Source of the DNA: Cellulomonas sp. Leaf334
GTDB taxonomy: Bacteria; Actinomycetota; Actinomycetes; Actinomycetales; Cellulomonadaceae
Assembly: GCF_001424195.1 (NCBI RefSeq)
Contig: NZ_LMOO01000001.1
Coordinates: 248,001 to 312,000, forward strand
Direction of reading: 5' to 3'
DNA: 64,000 nucleotides
A program made the translations under genes and the position numbers. Positions 33,043 to 41,268 of this stretch are shown piece after piece. The number at the start of each line of letters is the position of its first letter. The first letter of the stretch is position 1. The notes under the pieces are model-generated. The model ran no database searches, was not told the DNA's origin, and worked only from the letters and a program-made list of their open reading frames with translations.

Positions 33043-33485
33043 GCGCGGAGCACCTCGCCGTCGTCGGTGATCTCGATCTCCTCCGGTTCCAGCGGTTCGC
33101 TCGCCGGGCCGCGGACCACGGCGCCGGTCGCCGCGTCGAAGGCGCTGCCGTGGCAGGGGCACCGGATCTGGCCGTCCTCCACCGCGGCGACGATGCACCC
33201 CTCGTGGGTGCACACCGCCGTGAAGCACCGGACCGAGTTCCCGTCGCGGGTGAGCACGAGCTTGTCGTCGCTCAGCACGACGCCACCGCCGTCGGGGATG
33301 TCGTCGACGGCGGCCAGGAAGTGCGAGTCCTCGCCGTCGCCGTCGGGTCCCTTCCCGGAGGAGTCGTCGTCCTGCTCCGGTGCGGGCCCGAGCGCCACGA
33401 AGCCGACGTAGCCGAGCGTCCCTGCCGCGAGCGCGACGCCCGCACCCTCGAGCACCGAGCGGCGGTCGACCCCGGGATCGCCCAT
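33039..33485 (-). CDS. Rieske [2Fe-2S] protein
   Basis: The 148-residue protein has an N-terminal DRRSVLEGAGVALAAGTLG signal-anchor, resembling a single-Arg-pair Tat signal, then an acidic linker and the Rieske cluster motifs CTHEGC and CPCHGS. It should expose the cluster on the outer face of the membrane. It lies 1 nt after a membrane protein of the DUF6529 type, with which it probably forms an electron-transfer complex; the pair lacks the cytochrome b of a bc1 complex. Confidence 0.9.
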   Translation of the reverse strand: MGDPGVDRRSVLEGAGVALAAGTLGYVGFVALGPAPEQDDDSSGKGPDGDGEDSHFLAAVDDIPDGGGVVLSDDKLVLTRDGNSVRCFTAVCTHEGCIVAAVEDGQIRCPCHGSAFDAATGAVVRGPASEPLEPEEIEITDDGEVLRA

Positions 33486-33486
33486 G

Positions 33487-34053
33487 TCAGTAGGCCACCT
33501 CTCCGGACTGGCTGAAGAACCACAGCGCCGAGCTGAACCACAGGACCACGATGACTGCGGCGAGCAGGCCGCCGAGGAGGGGCACGGTGGCGGACGGCAG
33601 CCCGCGCAGCCGCAGGGCCAGCATCTTCGCCGCGAACACGCCGTAGAGCACGCACCCGGCGACGGAGTGCACGAGCACGCGGGTGGACTCGTCCTCGAAG
33701 CCGAGCGACCAGACGCAGTGGAAGGCGACCGGCAGGGTGAGCAGGAAGGCGACGGTCCCGGACCATCGGTGCAGGCCCGACACCCAGGCAGGTGCGTCCG
33801 TCACCCCGGGCAGCCGGCCCCACATCGCCAGTGCCGACAGCACCTGCACGACGACGAGGGCTGCGGCCGCCGTGGTCAGCCACGCCTTCATCTCGAGCAT
33901 GCCGGCGAACCCGAGGGTGGTGAGGGTGGCACCGTCTCCGGGGTGGATCTCCGCGTACGCCGCGAGCGCAGCCGCGACGGCGAGGGCGACCACGCCGAGC
34001 ACGGCCAGCCCCCACTGCGACGGCGCCTGGGGCGCACGTGCCTCGGTGCTCAC
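33487..34053 (-). CDS. DUF6529 family membrane protein
   Basis: The 188-residue protein has five membrane helices with histidines in GLHRWSGTVAFLL, PVAFHCVWSLGF and VLVHSVAGCVLYG. The His pairs spaced on successive helices look like heme b ligands of a cytochrome b561-like protein, although this is inferred. It is encoded directly before the Rieske gene. GTG at 34053 starts at MSTEARAPQAPS; no strong ribosome-binding site is visible. Confidence 0.75.
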   Translation of the reverse strand: MSTEARAPQAPSQWGLAVLGVVALAVAAALAAYAEIHPGDGATLTTLGFAGMLEMKAWLTTAAAALVVVQVLSALAMWGRLPGVTDAPAWVSGLHRWSGTVAFLLTLPVAFHCVWSLGFEDESTRVLVHSVAGCVLYGVFAAKMLALRLRGLPSATVPLLGGLLAAVIVVLWFSSALWFFSQSGEVAY

Positions 34054-34202
34054 AGGACGATGGTGGCGCGCCCACGCCCCGTGGGGAACCCCGCGGGTGA
34101 GGTGCTGCACGGATGTGCAGGGGCACTGGACGGGTGTCCGTGACGGTTCTAGCGTCGAGGGGCCGGCCTGCCGACGGACGGTTGGCCCGCACGGGAGGCA
34201 TC

Positions 34203-34601
34203 ATGCTCGCCGACCACGCCGCCATCCCCGTCCTCGCCGTCACCGACCTGGACCGGGCGCGGGAGTTCTACGAGGGGACGCTCGGGTTCACGAGCGGGCC
34301 CGACGTGCCCGACGGCGTCATCTACGGCACGTCGAACGGCGGCTTCCTGGTGTACCCGTCCGCCTACGCCGGCACGAACAAAGCGACGGGGATCTCCTTC
34401 CAGCTCTCCGCGGAGGCCTTCGACACGGAGATCGCCGCCCTGCGGGCCGCCGGGATCCAGTTCCAGACGTTCGACCTGCCGGGCGACGCCACGTGGACCG
34501 ACGGCGTCCTGACCGACGGCACCATGAGCGCCGCCTGGTTCACCGACCCCGACGGGAACGTCCTCAACGTCGAGACGGACCCGCGCAGCGGAGTCGGCTG
34601 A
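34203..34601 (+). CDS. VOC family protein
   Basis: The 132-residue protein has one glyoxalase-like domain: AIPVLAVTDLDRAREFYEGTLG at the start and AAWFTDPDGNVLNVE at the end. The ATG at 34203 follows CGGGAGGCATC. It is a fourth kind of stand-alone VOC protein in the window with no defined substrate. Confidence 0.82.
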   Translation: MLADHAAIPVLAVTDLDRAREFYEGTLGFTSGPDVPDGVIYGTSNGGFLVYPSAYAGTNKATGISFQLSAEAFDTEIAALRAAGIQFQTFDLPGDATWTDGVLTDGTMSAAWFTDPDGNVLNVETDPRSGVG

Positions 34602-34611
34602 CCGGTCGGCA

Positions 34612-34651
34612 CGGACCCGGACGGTGGCCGACGTGACCACCGCCGGGTCCG
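34612..34651. terminator. Bidirectional terminator between VOC and lipoprotein genes
   Basis: CGGACCCGG-A-CGGTGG pairs with CCACCG-CCGGGTCCG, giving a 15-bp stem with one bulged A and a 9-nt loop. The flanking genes converge on it. Confidence 0.8.
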
Positions 34652-34655
34652 CGCG

Positions 34656-35165
34656 TCAGTCGGTGATCTCGGAGCCGTCGGGTGCGACGACCCACCAGAC
34701 GTCGTTGACGCCCTGCCCGTTCACGTCACCGGGCGCGGTGTCCTGGGCGAACGTGTAGATCGGCCGGCCGTCGATGGTGATCTGTGTCGAGCCGTCGGTG
34801 CCGGTGATCGTACCGACCTCACCGGTCACGCCCTCCACGGTCGGCGTGTCGGACTCCGTCGTGATGGGTGGCCACGCCGTCAGGCAGTCGCCCGAGCAGG
34901 TGCTGGTCCCGGAGTCCTTGACGTCGTTGGAGAAGTAGTACGCGGTCATGCCGTCGCCGTCGACGACGATGGTGCCCAACGACGACTCGGCCGTGGCGAG
35001 GTCGGTCGACATCTCCTCCGCCGGGGACTCCTCTGCCGGGGACTCCTCGGCGCTGGTCGTCTCGCCTGTGGACTCCGGCGTCTCGTCGTCGGATCCGCCT
35101 CCGCAGGCGGTCAGGGTGGCCGCAGCCACGAGCGCGGTGATCGAGTACAAGATGGTCCGTCGCAC
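34656..35165 (-). CDS. COG4315-type lipoprotein with Yx(F/Y)xxD repeats
   Basis: The signal peptide ends in the lipobox TLTACGGGS; a Glu/Ser-rich linker follows, then two domain repeats of the COG4315 secreted-lipoprotein family with AYYFSNDVKDS, CSGDCLTAWPPI and IYTFAQDTAPGD. The two Cys of CSGDC may form a disulfide. Function unknown; the family is often controlled by ECF sigma factors. GTG at 35165 follows GAGGAGGACATC. The gene is divergent from an ECF sigma factor gene and has its own ECF-type promoter. Confidence 0.87.
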   Translation of the reverse strand: MRRTILYSITALVAAATLTACGGGSDDETPESTGETTSAEESPAEESPAEEMSTDLATAESSLGTIVVDGDGMTAYYFSNDVKDSGTSTCSGDCLTAWPPITTESDTPTVEGVTGEVGTITGTDGSTQITIDGRPIYTFAQDTAPGDVNGQGVNDVWWVVAPDGSEITD

Positions 35166-35219
35166 GATGTCCTCCTCTGATGGGTGCCGGTCCCGCCCCC
35201 CGGGACCCGCTACGTGGAC

Positions 35220-35245
35220 TACGAGGCCGTCGACCCTCCGGTTCA
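35220..35245 (-). promoter_or_regulatory. ECF-type promoter of the lipoprotein gene
   Basis: On the minus strand TGAACC (35245-35240) is followed after 16 bp by CGTA (35223-35220). The same layout occurs on the plus strand for the sigma gene, which indicates recognition by one ECF sigma factor. It lies 55 bp before the GTG at 35165. Confidence 0.6.
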
Positions 35246-35253
35246 CCGCCGGT

Positions 35254-35279
35254 TGAACCTGTCGCTGTGCTGCATCGTT
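35254..35279 (+). promoter_or_regulatory. ECF-type promoter of the sigma/anti-sigma operon
   Basis: TGAACC (35254-35259), a 16-bp spacer and CGTT (35276-35279) lie about 40 bp before the TTG start at 35319. Together with the matching divergent promoter this suggests autoregulation by the encoded sigma factor. Confidence 0.65.
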
Positions 35280-35318
35280 GAGGGAGTAGGACCGAGGGAC
35301 GACGGACAGGAGGCGGCG

Positions 35319-35825
35319 TTGGCCGAGGAACCAGACGCGCTCCTGCGGGCTCTCCACCAGGCCTACGCGCGTCCCCTGCAGAGCTACGTCGTGCGCCTCA
35401 CCGGAGACCGCGCCTTCGCGGAGGACGTGGTGCAGGAGGCGATGGTGCGGGCGTGGAGGCATCCGGAGGTCCTCGCGCGCGAGGAAGGGGCGACGCGGGC
35501 CTGGCTCTACACGGTCGTCCGCAACCTCGTGATCGACGACCGGCGCAGCGCACGCCACGCACGCGAGCGGACGACCGACGCGGCACCCGACACACCGCAG
35601 CCCGACGCCACACAGGCGGTCCTCGACAGCTGGCTGGTGGCCGACGCGCTCGAGCAGCTCACACCGGAGCACCGGGCCGTGGTGGTCGGCGCCTACTACG
35701 GCGGCAGGTCCGTCGCGGAGCTGGCCCGGGAGCACGACATCCCGGAGGGGACCGTGAAGTCCAGGATGCACTACGCCCTGCGCGCGCTGCGGCTCGCGCT
35801 CCAGGAGAGGGGAGTCTCGTCATGA
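35319..35825 (+). CDS. ECF RNA polymerase sigma factor (SigK/SigL-like)
   Basis: The 168-residue protein has region 2 (LTGDRAFAEDVVQEAMVRAWRHPEV) and region 4 (LTPEHRAVVVGAYYGGRSVAELAREHDIPEGTVKSRMHYALRALR, both quoted in part). TTG at 35319 is chosen because AGGAGG precedes it at 5 nt and region 2 starts shortly after; the longer ORF would begin inside the promoter. The stop overlaps the anti-sigma gene as ATGA. In gene order and partner type it resembles sigK-rskA. Confidence 0.88.
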   Translation: MAEEPDALLRALHQAYARPLQSYVVRLTGDRAFAEDVVQEAMVRAWRHPEVLAREEGATRAWLYTVVRNLVIDDRRSARHARERTTDAAPDTPQPDATQAVLDSWLVADALEQLTPEHRAVVVGAYYGGRSVAELAREHDIPEGTVKSRMHYALRALRLALQERGVSS

Positions 35826-36550
35826 CCGGCCGCGACACCGACGACCAGCGGACGACGGGCGAGGACCCGTTCCGCGAGTGGGACGCGGCCTACGTCCTCG
35901 GGTCCCTCGACCCCGCCGACCGGCGCACGTTCGAGGACCACCTGCGGACCTGCGCCTCCTGCCGCGCAGCCGTCGCCGAGCTGGCGGGGATGCCGGGGCT
36001 GCTGCGGATGGTGCCGCCCGACGAGGCGGCCGCACTCGGGGGGGCACCGGTCGCCGAGGTCGTCGAGCTCGCCTCCGTCGCACGAGCCGTGCACCGGGAC
36101 CGGAGGCGGCGGACCGCCGTCCTGGCGGGCGCCGCTGCGGCCCTGCTCGTGCTCGGCGGGGTCGCCGGGGTCCTCCTCGGTCGACCCACAGGGGTGCCGC
36201 AGGCCACGGAACCGTCGTCGTCCGCGCAGGTCACCGCACTGCAGCTGGAGCCCGTCGGCGCAGCGGCGGTCAGCGCGGACCTCACGCTGCAGGAGAAGCG
36301 CTGGGGGACGCGGATCGACTGGGAGTGCCGCTATCCGTCCGGCGACGGTCCGTACGCGACGACGGCCCCGACCTACGAGCTCGTGCTCGTGGACGACGAC
36401 GGCACGAGCACCGTCGTCGCGACGTGGACCGGTGGCAGCGCCGGCGCGCGAGGGCTCGGTGCGTCGTCGAGCATCGTCACCGACACGATCCGGCGCGTGG
36501 AGATCCGGGTGCAGGGTTCGAACTCGGCCCTGGCCGCCGCGCAGACCTGA
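35822..36550 (+). CDS. Anti-sigma factor (RskA-like, zinc-finger N-terminus)
   Basis: The 242-residue protein starts with a cytoplasmic zinc-binding anti-sigma domain (LDPADRRTFEDHLRTCASC, the HxxxCxxC motif near residue 40), followed by a membrane helix (residues 98-118) and an extracytoplasmic RskA-type domain with WGTRIDWECRYPSG. It should hold the ECF sigma factor at the membrane until a signal, often via site-1/site-2 proteolysis. Coupled to the sigma gene by an ATGA overlap. Confidence 0.9.
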   Translation: MTGRDTDDQRTTGEDPFREWDAAYVLGSLDPADRRTFEDHLRTCASCRAAVAELAGMPGLLRMVPPDEAAALGGAPVAEVVELASVARAVHRDRRRRTAVLAGAAAALLVLGGVAGVLLGRPTGVPQATEPSSSAQVTALQLEPVGAAAVSADLTLQEKRWGTRIDWECRYPSGDGPYATTAPTYELVLVDDDGTSTVVATWTGGSAGARGLGASSSIVTDTIRRVEIRVQGSNSALAAAQT

Positions 36551-36560
36551 CCGGGCCCTC

Positions 36561-38132
36561 TCAGAGGGGCGCCCGACCGGACACCGCGACCGTGATCGCC
36601 GCAGAGCGGCCCAGCAGCTCGCGCGCGGCCACCGGGAGCTGGATCCGCGCGAGCCAGCTCCCCGTGGCGGTGTCGACGTCCTGGAGCTGCTCGTCGGAGG
36701 CCGTGTCCGGCACCCAGTCACGGATCGCCGACCCCAGGGCCGAGCTCCACACCGCCCACGACCGCGGCGGGGTGCCGTCCTGCGGGAACTCGATGTCGAC
36801 CACCAGCACGTCGGACCAGTCCGCGGTCTGCTCGAGGTGGTCCAGGAACGACAGCAGCCCGCCTTGCTTGCGCAACGACAGCAGCCGCAGCTGCAGGACG
36901 TGCCGCATGGTCGTGACCTCGCGGGCGCCGCCCTGCACGGTCGGCCGGGTCGCCCGGGTCGACAGGAAGGTGCGCACCAGCGGGACCGGTGTGGCCGCGG
37001 CGTCCGCCGTCTTGGGGCGCTCGATCTGGATCGGGCACAGGTGGGCGGTGCTCTGCTCGTGCAGCACGACGGGCAACCCACGGATCGACAGCGCCGCCTC
37101 GAGCTGCCAGACGGTGTCGTCGTGCTCGGTCCCGGGCAGGTGGACGTCGGTCAGCTGCGCCTGGACCTCGACGTCCCCGAAGAGGAACCGCTGCAGGTTC
37201 TGGTAGCCCTCCTCGGAGTTGACGATGCCGAACCGTCCCGAGTGGGTGCGGTGCACGAGCGCACGGGGCGCGCCCTGCACGTAGGCGTTCTCCAGCTGCA
37301 CGAGCCCGTCGCTGCGGGCTCCGACGGCGCGGCTGGACAGGCCGAGCGCGACGGAGTAGTCGCTGGAGTTCGTCCCGACCAGGCAGAAGATGCGGTCCGT
37401 CGGGAAGCCGTCGTCCGGCATCCGCGTCGCGTCCCAGCCCGTCGGGACCTTCGCCTGGGTCGACACCTCCGGCGTGAGGTACCGGTACATGCGCTCCGGC
37501 CCGAACATGTCCGCCCCCGCGACCCCCGTCAGGTCGCGCAGCTTCTCGATCGCGCCGAAGCCCATCGAGAACTCGATCCCGCCGTGCGGGGTCGCGTAGG
37601 TGAAGACCCGGTCGACGAAGTCCGTCGCGGCGGCCGGACCGGCGCCCGTCACGTCGGGGATGGTCTTCTGGATCATGGCGCGCACCACGAGCCCGCCCAT
37701 CGAGTGCGCGACCAGGAAGACGCGCGGCGCGCCCGTCTTGCGACGGACGAGCCTGACCAGGTCGAACAGGCTCTGCGCGGCGCGCTCGATGCTGAACGGG
37801 TTCGGGTCCTTGGTGAGGTTCGGCGCGAACTCGTCGTAGAAGCGGTGCACCCAGATCGTCGCCGGGTCGATAGTGCCGTCGTCCCGCTGGTCCAGGTACC
37901 CGCGCTGGTTGCCCTGCACCAGGAGCTGGTACCCGTGGTCGATCATGAGGCGCAGCAACGGGCTCTCGAACTGGTGGAACGCCGGGCGGTCGGTGTCGTC
38001 CACCCGCACCTGGACGGAGCCCTCGTTGAACCCGTAGAACGGGTCGTCGACCGCGGCGCTGATCCCCGAGGGTCCGCCGGCGAACCCACGCACGTAGATC
38101 ACCGGGAGCCTGCTGCCGGCCGTGTCACCCAT
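36561..38132 (-). CDS. PGAP1/lipase-like alpha/beta hydrolase
   Basis: This 523-residue protein starts MGDTAGSRLPVIYVRGFAGG, has an alpha/beta-hydrolase core with the nucleophile elbow VAHSMGGLVVRAM (about residue 140), and TYATPHGGIEFS typical of the PGAP1/lipase branch. The last 200 residues form a separate domain of unknown type with no recognised motif. No signal peptide is visible, so it may act inside the cell. Substrate could be a lipid or acyl ester; this is not established. Confidence 0.78.
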   Translation of the reverse strand: MGDTAGSRLPVIYVRGFAGGPSGISAAVDDPFYGFNEGSVQVRVDDTDRPAFHQFESPLLRLMIDHGYQLLVQGNQRGYLDQRDDGTIDPATIWVHRFYDEFAPNLTKDPNPFSIERAAQSLFDLVRLVRRKTGAPRVFLVAHSMGGLVVRAMIQKTIPDVTGAGPAAATDFVDRVFTYATPHGGIEFSMGFGAIEKLRDLTGVAGADMFGPERMYRYLTPEVSTQAKVPTGWDATRMPDDGFPTDRIFCLVGTNSSDYSVALGLSSRAVGARSDGLVQLENAYVQGAPRALVHRTHSGRFGIVNSEEGYQNLQRFLFGDVEVQAQLTDVHLPGTEHDDTVWQLEAALSIRGLPVVLHEQSTAHLCPIQIERPKTADAAATPVPLVRTFLSTRATRPTVQGGAREVTTMRHVLQLRLLSLRKQGGLLSFLDHLEQTADWSDVLVVDIEFPQDGTPPRSWAVWSSALGSAIRDWVPDTASDEQLQDVDTATGSWLARIQLPVAARELLGRSAAITVAVSGRAPL

Positions 38133-38217
38133 GAGAGCTCCTTCGTCGGTGCGAGGGTCTCGACCTCGCGACGCCTGGAAGGAGACGGCCGGGCGGTGCC
38201 CGATACGTCACACCAGG

Positions 38218-40125
38218 TCACACCTCCGAGGAGACGAACGGCGTGCCCGCGACCTCCAGCGTCTGCGCGGCGGGCGTCCCCGCCGGTGCGATGACCTGCA
38301 GGCGGTCGATCGTCTGCAGGAGGGACTCCAGGACCCGGACCCCGGCGCTGCCGAGGTGGACCACGTCGCGCAGGTCGATCGTCACCGGGACGAGCCCGTT
38401 CCGGGACAGCCGCAGGATCTCGGCCTGCACCTGCGCAGCCGCCGCGCGGTGGTCGACCGCGCCGCCGACCCGGACGACGCGTGCACCGGCCGGGTCCGTC
38501 GTGACGGCGAGCGGCGCCTTCTCCCGCGCCGCCCCGCCGACGACGACGTCCGCCTGGTCGACGGGCGCCGGGCGACGGGCGGGGCACTCGAGCGTCACGG
38601 TGGTGCCGTCGGCCGCCGTCTCGACGCCGACCTGCAGCCCCGCCGACGCCATCATGCTGAACCCCCGGCCGCGATCGCCCGGGTCCACGTCGGGCTCGCG
38701 CCAGCGCCCGTGGTCGCGGACGACGACTTCGACGATGGCGTCGTCGCGGATGGTCGCCGCGACCTTGACGGGTCCGACGTCGCCGTCGCGGTACGCGTGC
38801 TCGATGGCGTTGGCCACGACCTCGCTGACGCCGAGGACGAGCGCAGCGCGGTCGCGCGTGCCCAGGCCGACGCCGCGCCCCCAGACGTCGATCTCACCGC
38901 GCACCTCGGCGAGCCGTCCCGGCTCCGCGGGCACCGTCAGGTGCAGGGCTTCCGGGGGCGTGCGGCGGTGCGCCGCGAGGACGGTCACGTCGTCGGTGAA
39001 GCCCCCGTCGGTGAGCACCGCGGGGACGTGCTGGCAGATCCGGCTGGCGACCGACTCGATGCCGCGCAACGCCGGCGACGACCCGTGGTAGGCGTCGATG
39101 GCCGTCCTCTCCAGCACCGCGATGCCGTCGCGCAGCGGGCGGTGCAGGTTCTCGACCAGGCCGTCCGTGAACAGCACGATCGCGTCACCGTCCCGCAGCC
39201 GGGCGGTCGAGACGCGGCCCTCGGTCCGCGATCCGAGCGGCCCGTCACCTGTCGTCGGCAGGATCTGGGCGCCGTCCGGGCCGACGACGAGAGGCGCCGG
39301 GTGCCCGCGCGTGGCGTACTCGAGGTCGCCGGAGTGCGGGTCGAGCAGCGCGACGCAGACGGTGGCCGCGAACGCGCCGGAGACCCGCCCGGCGAACGCC
39401 TCCACGGCGTCGAGGGCGTCGAGGATGCCGGCCCCCTCGAGGAGTCGCGCCGCGAGCACGGCGCGGAGCTGGCTCATGATCGCGGACGCCTCGACGCCGT
39501 GGCCGACGACGTCACCCACGGTGAGGGACACGCGACCGTCGGGCAGGGTCGCCGAGTCGAACCAGTCGCCGCCCGCCGCCTGCTCGAGCCCGGCGACGAG
39601 GTAGGACGCCGCGACGTCGACGCGCGGGAGCAGCGGGACGGTCGACGGGAGCAGCGCCCCCTGCAGGCGGAGGACGACCTCGCGGGCACGGGCGAGGCGC
39701 TCGTCGGCGGTCGCCGCCCCGGACCTCTCGAGGTTCGCGGCGCGTACGCGTGCGGTGACGTCGATGCCGGCGGCGATCGCACCCGCCAGCGCCCCGGACT
39801 CGTCGAGCCACGGCGTTACCTCGAGGTCGAGCCACACGCCGGACGTGGGGTCGGACCAGTCGGGCACCACCGGGACGGTGTCCTCGTGGAAGCGCACACC
39901 GGTCCGGACCACCTCGGACAGGGCAGTCACTATGGTCTGGATCCCGGGCTCGCGCAGGTCCTGCAGCCGGACGTCGACCAGGCTGTCCCGCAGGAGGAGG
40001 TCGCGGGCCCGGCGGTTCGCTGCGACGACCCGCAGGTCGGAGGCCCGCACGACCACCTGGATCCCCGGGGAGCCGTCGAACGCCTGCAGGACGGCGGACT
40101 GGTCGACGATGCCGTCGGTCGCCAT
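38218..40125 (-). CDS. PAS-SpoIIE phosphatase-HATPase-STAS fusion
   Basis: The 635-residue protein combines a PAS domain (1-125), a SpoIIE/RsbU PP2C domain (165-370: AAGGDWFDSATL, VGDVVGHGVEAS, RGHPAPLVVG, DGGFTDDVTVLA), an RsbW-like kinase/ATPase domain (385-510: SEVVANAIEHAYRDG, DRGRGFSMM) and a STAS domain (525-625: VTIDLRDVVHLGSAGVRVLE). It thus packs the kinase, phosphatase and antagonist functions of a partner-switch pathway into one chain. It follows a PAS-ANTAR-STAS gene by 13 nt. Confidence 0.9.
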   Translation of the reverse strand: MATDGIVDQSAVLQAFDGSPGIQVVVRASDLRVVAANRRARDLLLRDSLVDVRLQDLREPGIQTIVTALSEVVRTGVRFHEDTVPVVPDWSDPTSGVWLDLEVTPWLDESGALAGAIAAGIDVTARVRAANLERSGAATADERLARAREVVLRLQGALLPSTVPLLPRVDVAASYLVAGLEQAAGGDWFDSATLPDGRVSLTVGDVVGHGVEASAIMSQLRAVLAARLLEGAGILDALDAVEAFAGRVSGAFAATVCVALLDPHSGDLEYATRGHPAPLVVGPDGAQILPTTGDGPLGSRTEGRVSTARLRDGDAIVLFTDGLVENLHRPLRDGIAVLERTAIDAYHGSSPALRGIESVASRICQHVPAVLTDGGFTDDVTVLAAHRRTPPEALHLTVPAEPGRLAEVRGEIDVWGRGVGLGTRDRAALVLGVSEVVANAIEHAYRDGDVGPVKVAATIRDDAIVEVVVRDHGRWREPDVDPGDRGRGFSMMASAGLQVGVETAADGTTVTLECPARRPAPVDQADVVVGGAAREKAPLAVTTDPAGARVVRVGGAVDHRAAAAQVQAEILRLSRNGLVPVTIDLRDVVHLGSAGVRVLESLLQTIDRLQVIAPAGTPAAQTLEVAGTPFVSSEV

Positions 40126-40138
40126 CCGGGGCGCCTCC

Positions 40139-41125
40139 TCAGCTGGTGGGGGAAGCCTGGTCCAGCGGGACGCTGACGACGTCCAGGCCGTGCGCTCCGG
40201 CCAGACCCAGGCTGGTGCCGGGGGAGAGCACGATACGCATCTTCACACCTGCAGCCGCACTCCGCCGGTGGGCGGCGCTCAGGGCCGAGACACCGACGGA
40301 CCCCAGGTGCGTCACCTGCCGCAGGTCGACGACCATCGCACCCACCTCGCGGGCCTTGATCATGAGCTGCGTGACTGCCGCGGTGAGCTCGTGCGCGGTC
40401 GCGAGGTCGACGGGACCCTCCACGCGGACCACCGGCACGTCCCCGGACGTGTCGAACGTCGTCTCGAGGCCGGGGGTCGTGCGCGAGGCAGGCGGCTCCG
40501 GGACGCCGTCGGTGAGGCTCGCGAAGTAGAAGTCGTCGAGCCGCTGCCGCGTGTCCGAGCCGAGCCCGCCGCCCGACTCGACGGAGGCGACGAGCCGCTC
40601 CGCGAGCGTCAGGAGCCGGACGTTGCGCTGCTGGGAACCCCACCGGAGCAGCTCGAACGCGGCATCGCCGTCGATGCCGTAGCCGAGCATGAACGCGCCC
40701 TTCGCCTGGTCGATGACCGCGTGCGACCGCAGCGCCTGCGTCAGCTCCTCGTTGACCTGGTGCGCGACGGCGTCCCGCTGTGCCGCGGTGGTGTCGACGA
40801 GGAAGCCGGACACGGTCCGGAGCGTGTCGCCGTCCGCGGAGCCGGACCCCGTCAGCGTCACGAACCTCTCCGCGCCGGTGAGGTCGAGCAGCCGGTACTG
40901 GCAGCCGAACGGCTCGCCGTCCACCCCGCACTGGCCGAGGGTGTCCAGGACACGGCCGCGGTCGTCGGGATGGATGTGCCGCGACATGATCGCGAGCGTC
41001 GGCACCACGTCACCCGGGGACATGCCGTGGATCTGGAACATGCCGTCGGACCACCACCAGCGGCCGGTGGACGCCGTGTACTGGAAGCGACCGACCTGGG
41101 CGGGCCTGGGGTGGGGCGTGGGCAC
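40139..41125 (-). CDS. PAS-ANTAR-STAS fusion protein
   Basis: The 328-residue protein has an N-terminal PAS fold (WWWSDGMFQIHGMSPGDV, HPDDRGRVL), a central ANTAR RNA-binding region (LRSHAVIDQAKGAFMLGYG, residues 130-185) and a C-terminal STAS domain (VVDLRQVTHLGSVGVSAL). ANTAR domains act as transcription antiterminators, and STAS domains bind anti-sigma-type kinases. It is encoded directly before the PAS-SpoIIE-HATPase-STAS gene, so both probably act in one pathway. GTG at 41125 is preceded by GCGGAGGATGTC. Confidence 0.88.
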   Translation of the reverse strand: MPTPHPRPAQVGRFQYTASTGRWWWSDGMFQIHGMSPGDVVPTLAIMSRHIHPDDRGRVLDTLGQCGVDGEPFGCQYRLLDLTGAERFVTLTGSGSADGDTLRTVSGFLVDTTAAQRDAVAHQVNEELTQALRSHAVIDQAKGAFMLGYGIDGDAAFELLRWGSQQRNVRLLTLAERLVASVESGGGLGSDTRQRLDDFYFASLTDGVPEPPASRTTPGLETTFDTSGDVPVVRVEGPVDLATAHELTAAVTQLMIKAREVGAMVVDLRQVTHLGSVGVSALSAAHRRSAAAGVKMRIVLSPGTSLGLAGAHGLDVVSVPLDQASPTS

Positions 41126-41139
41126 GACATCCTCCGCGA

Positions 41140-41159
41140 CGCCCCCAGGCGTGGGGGCG
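41140..41159 (-). other. Short hairpin just before the PAS-ANTAR-STAS ribosome-binding site
   Basis: CGCCCCC and GGGGGCG form a 7-bp GC-only stem around a 6-nt loop, ending right before GCGGAGG. It may be the terminator of the upstream UBP operon or a leader structure; since ANTAR proteins act on RNA hairpins, autoregulation is possible but unproved. Confidence 0.35.
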
Positions 41160-41268
41160 GGAGCTCTCCGTGGGCTCGTGGCTGAACCCGGTTGTGGTGG
41201 GGCGCAGGCCCGCGTTGGTGCGACCCGCAGCGTATGTCAGGAACCGCCCGCAGGCCCGTCGAGCATCG

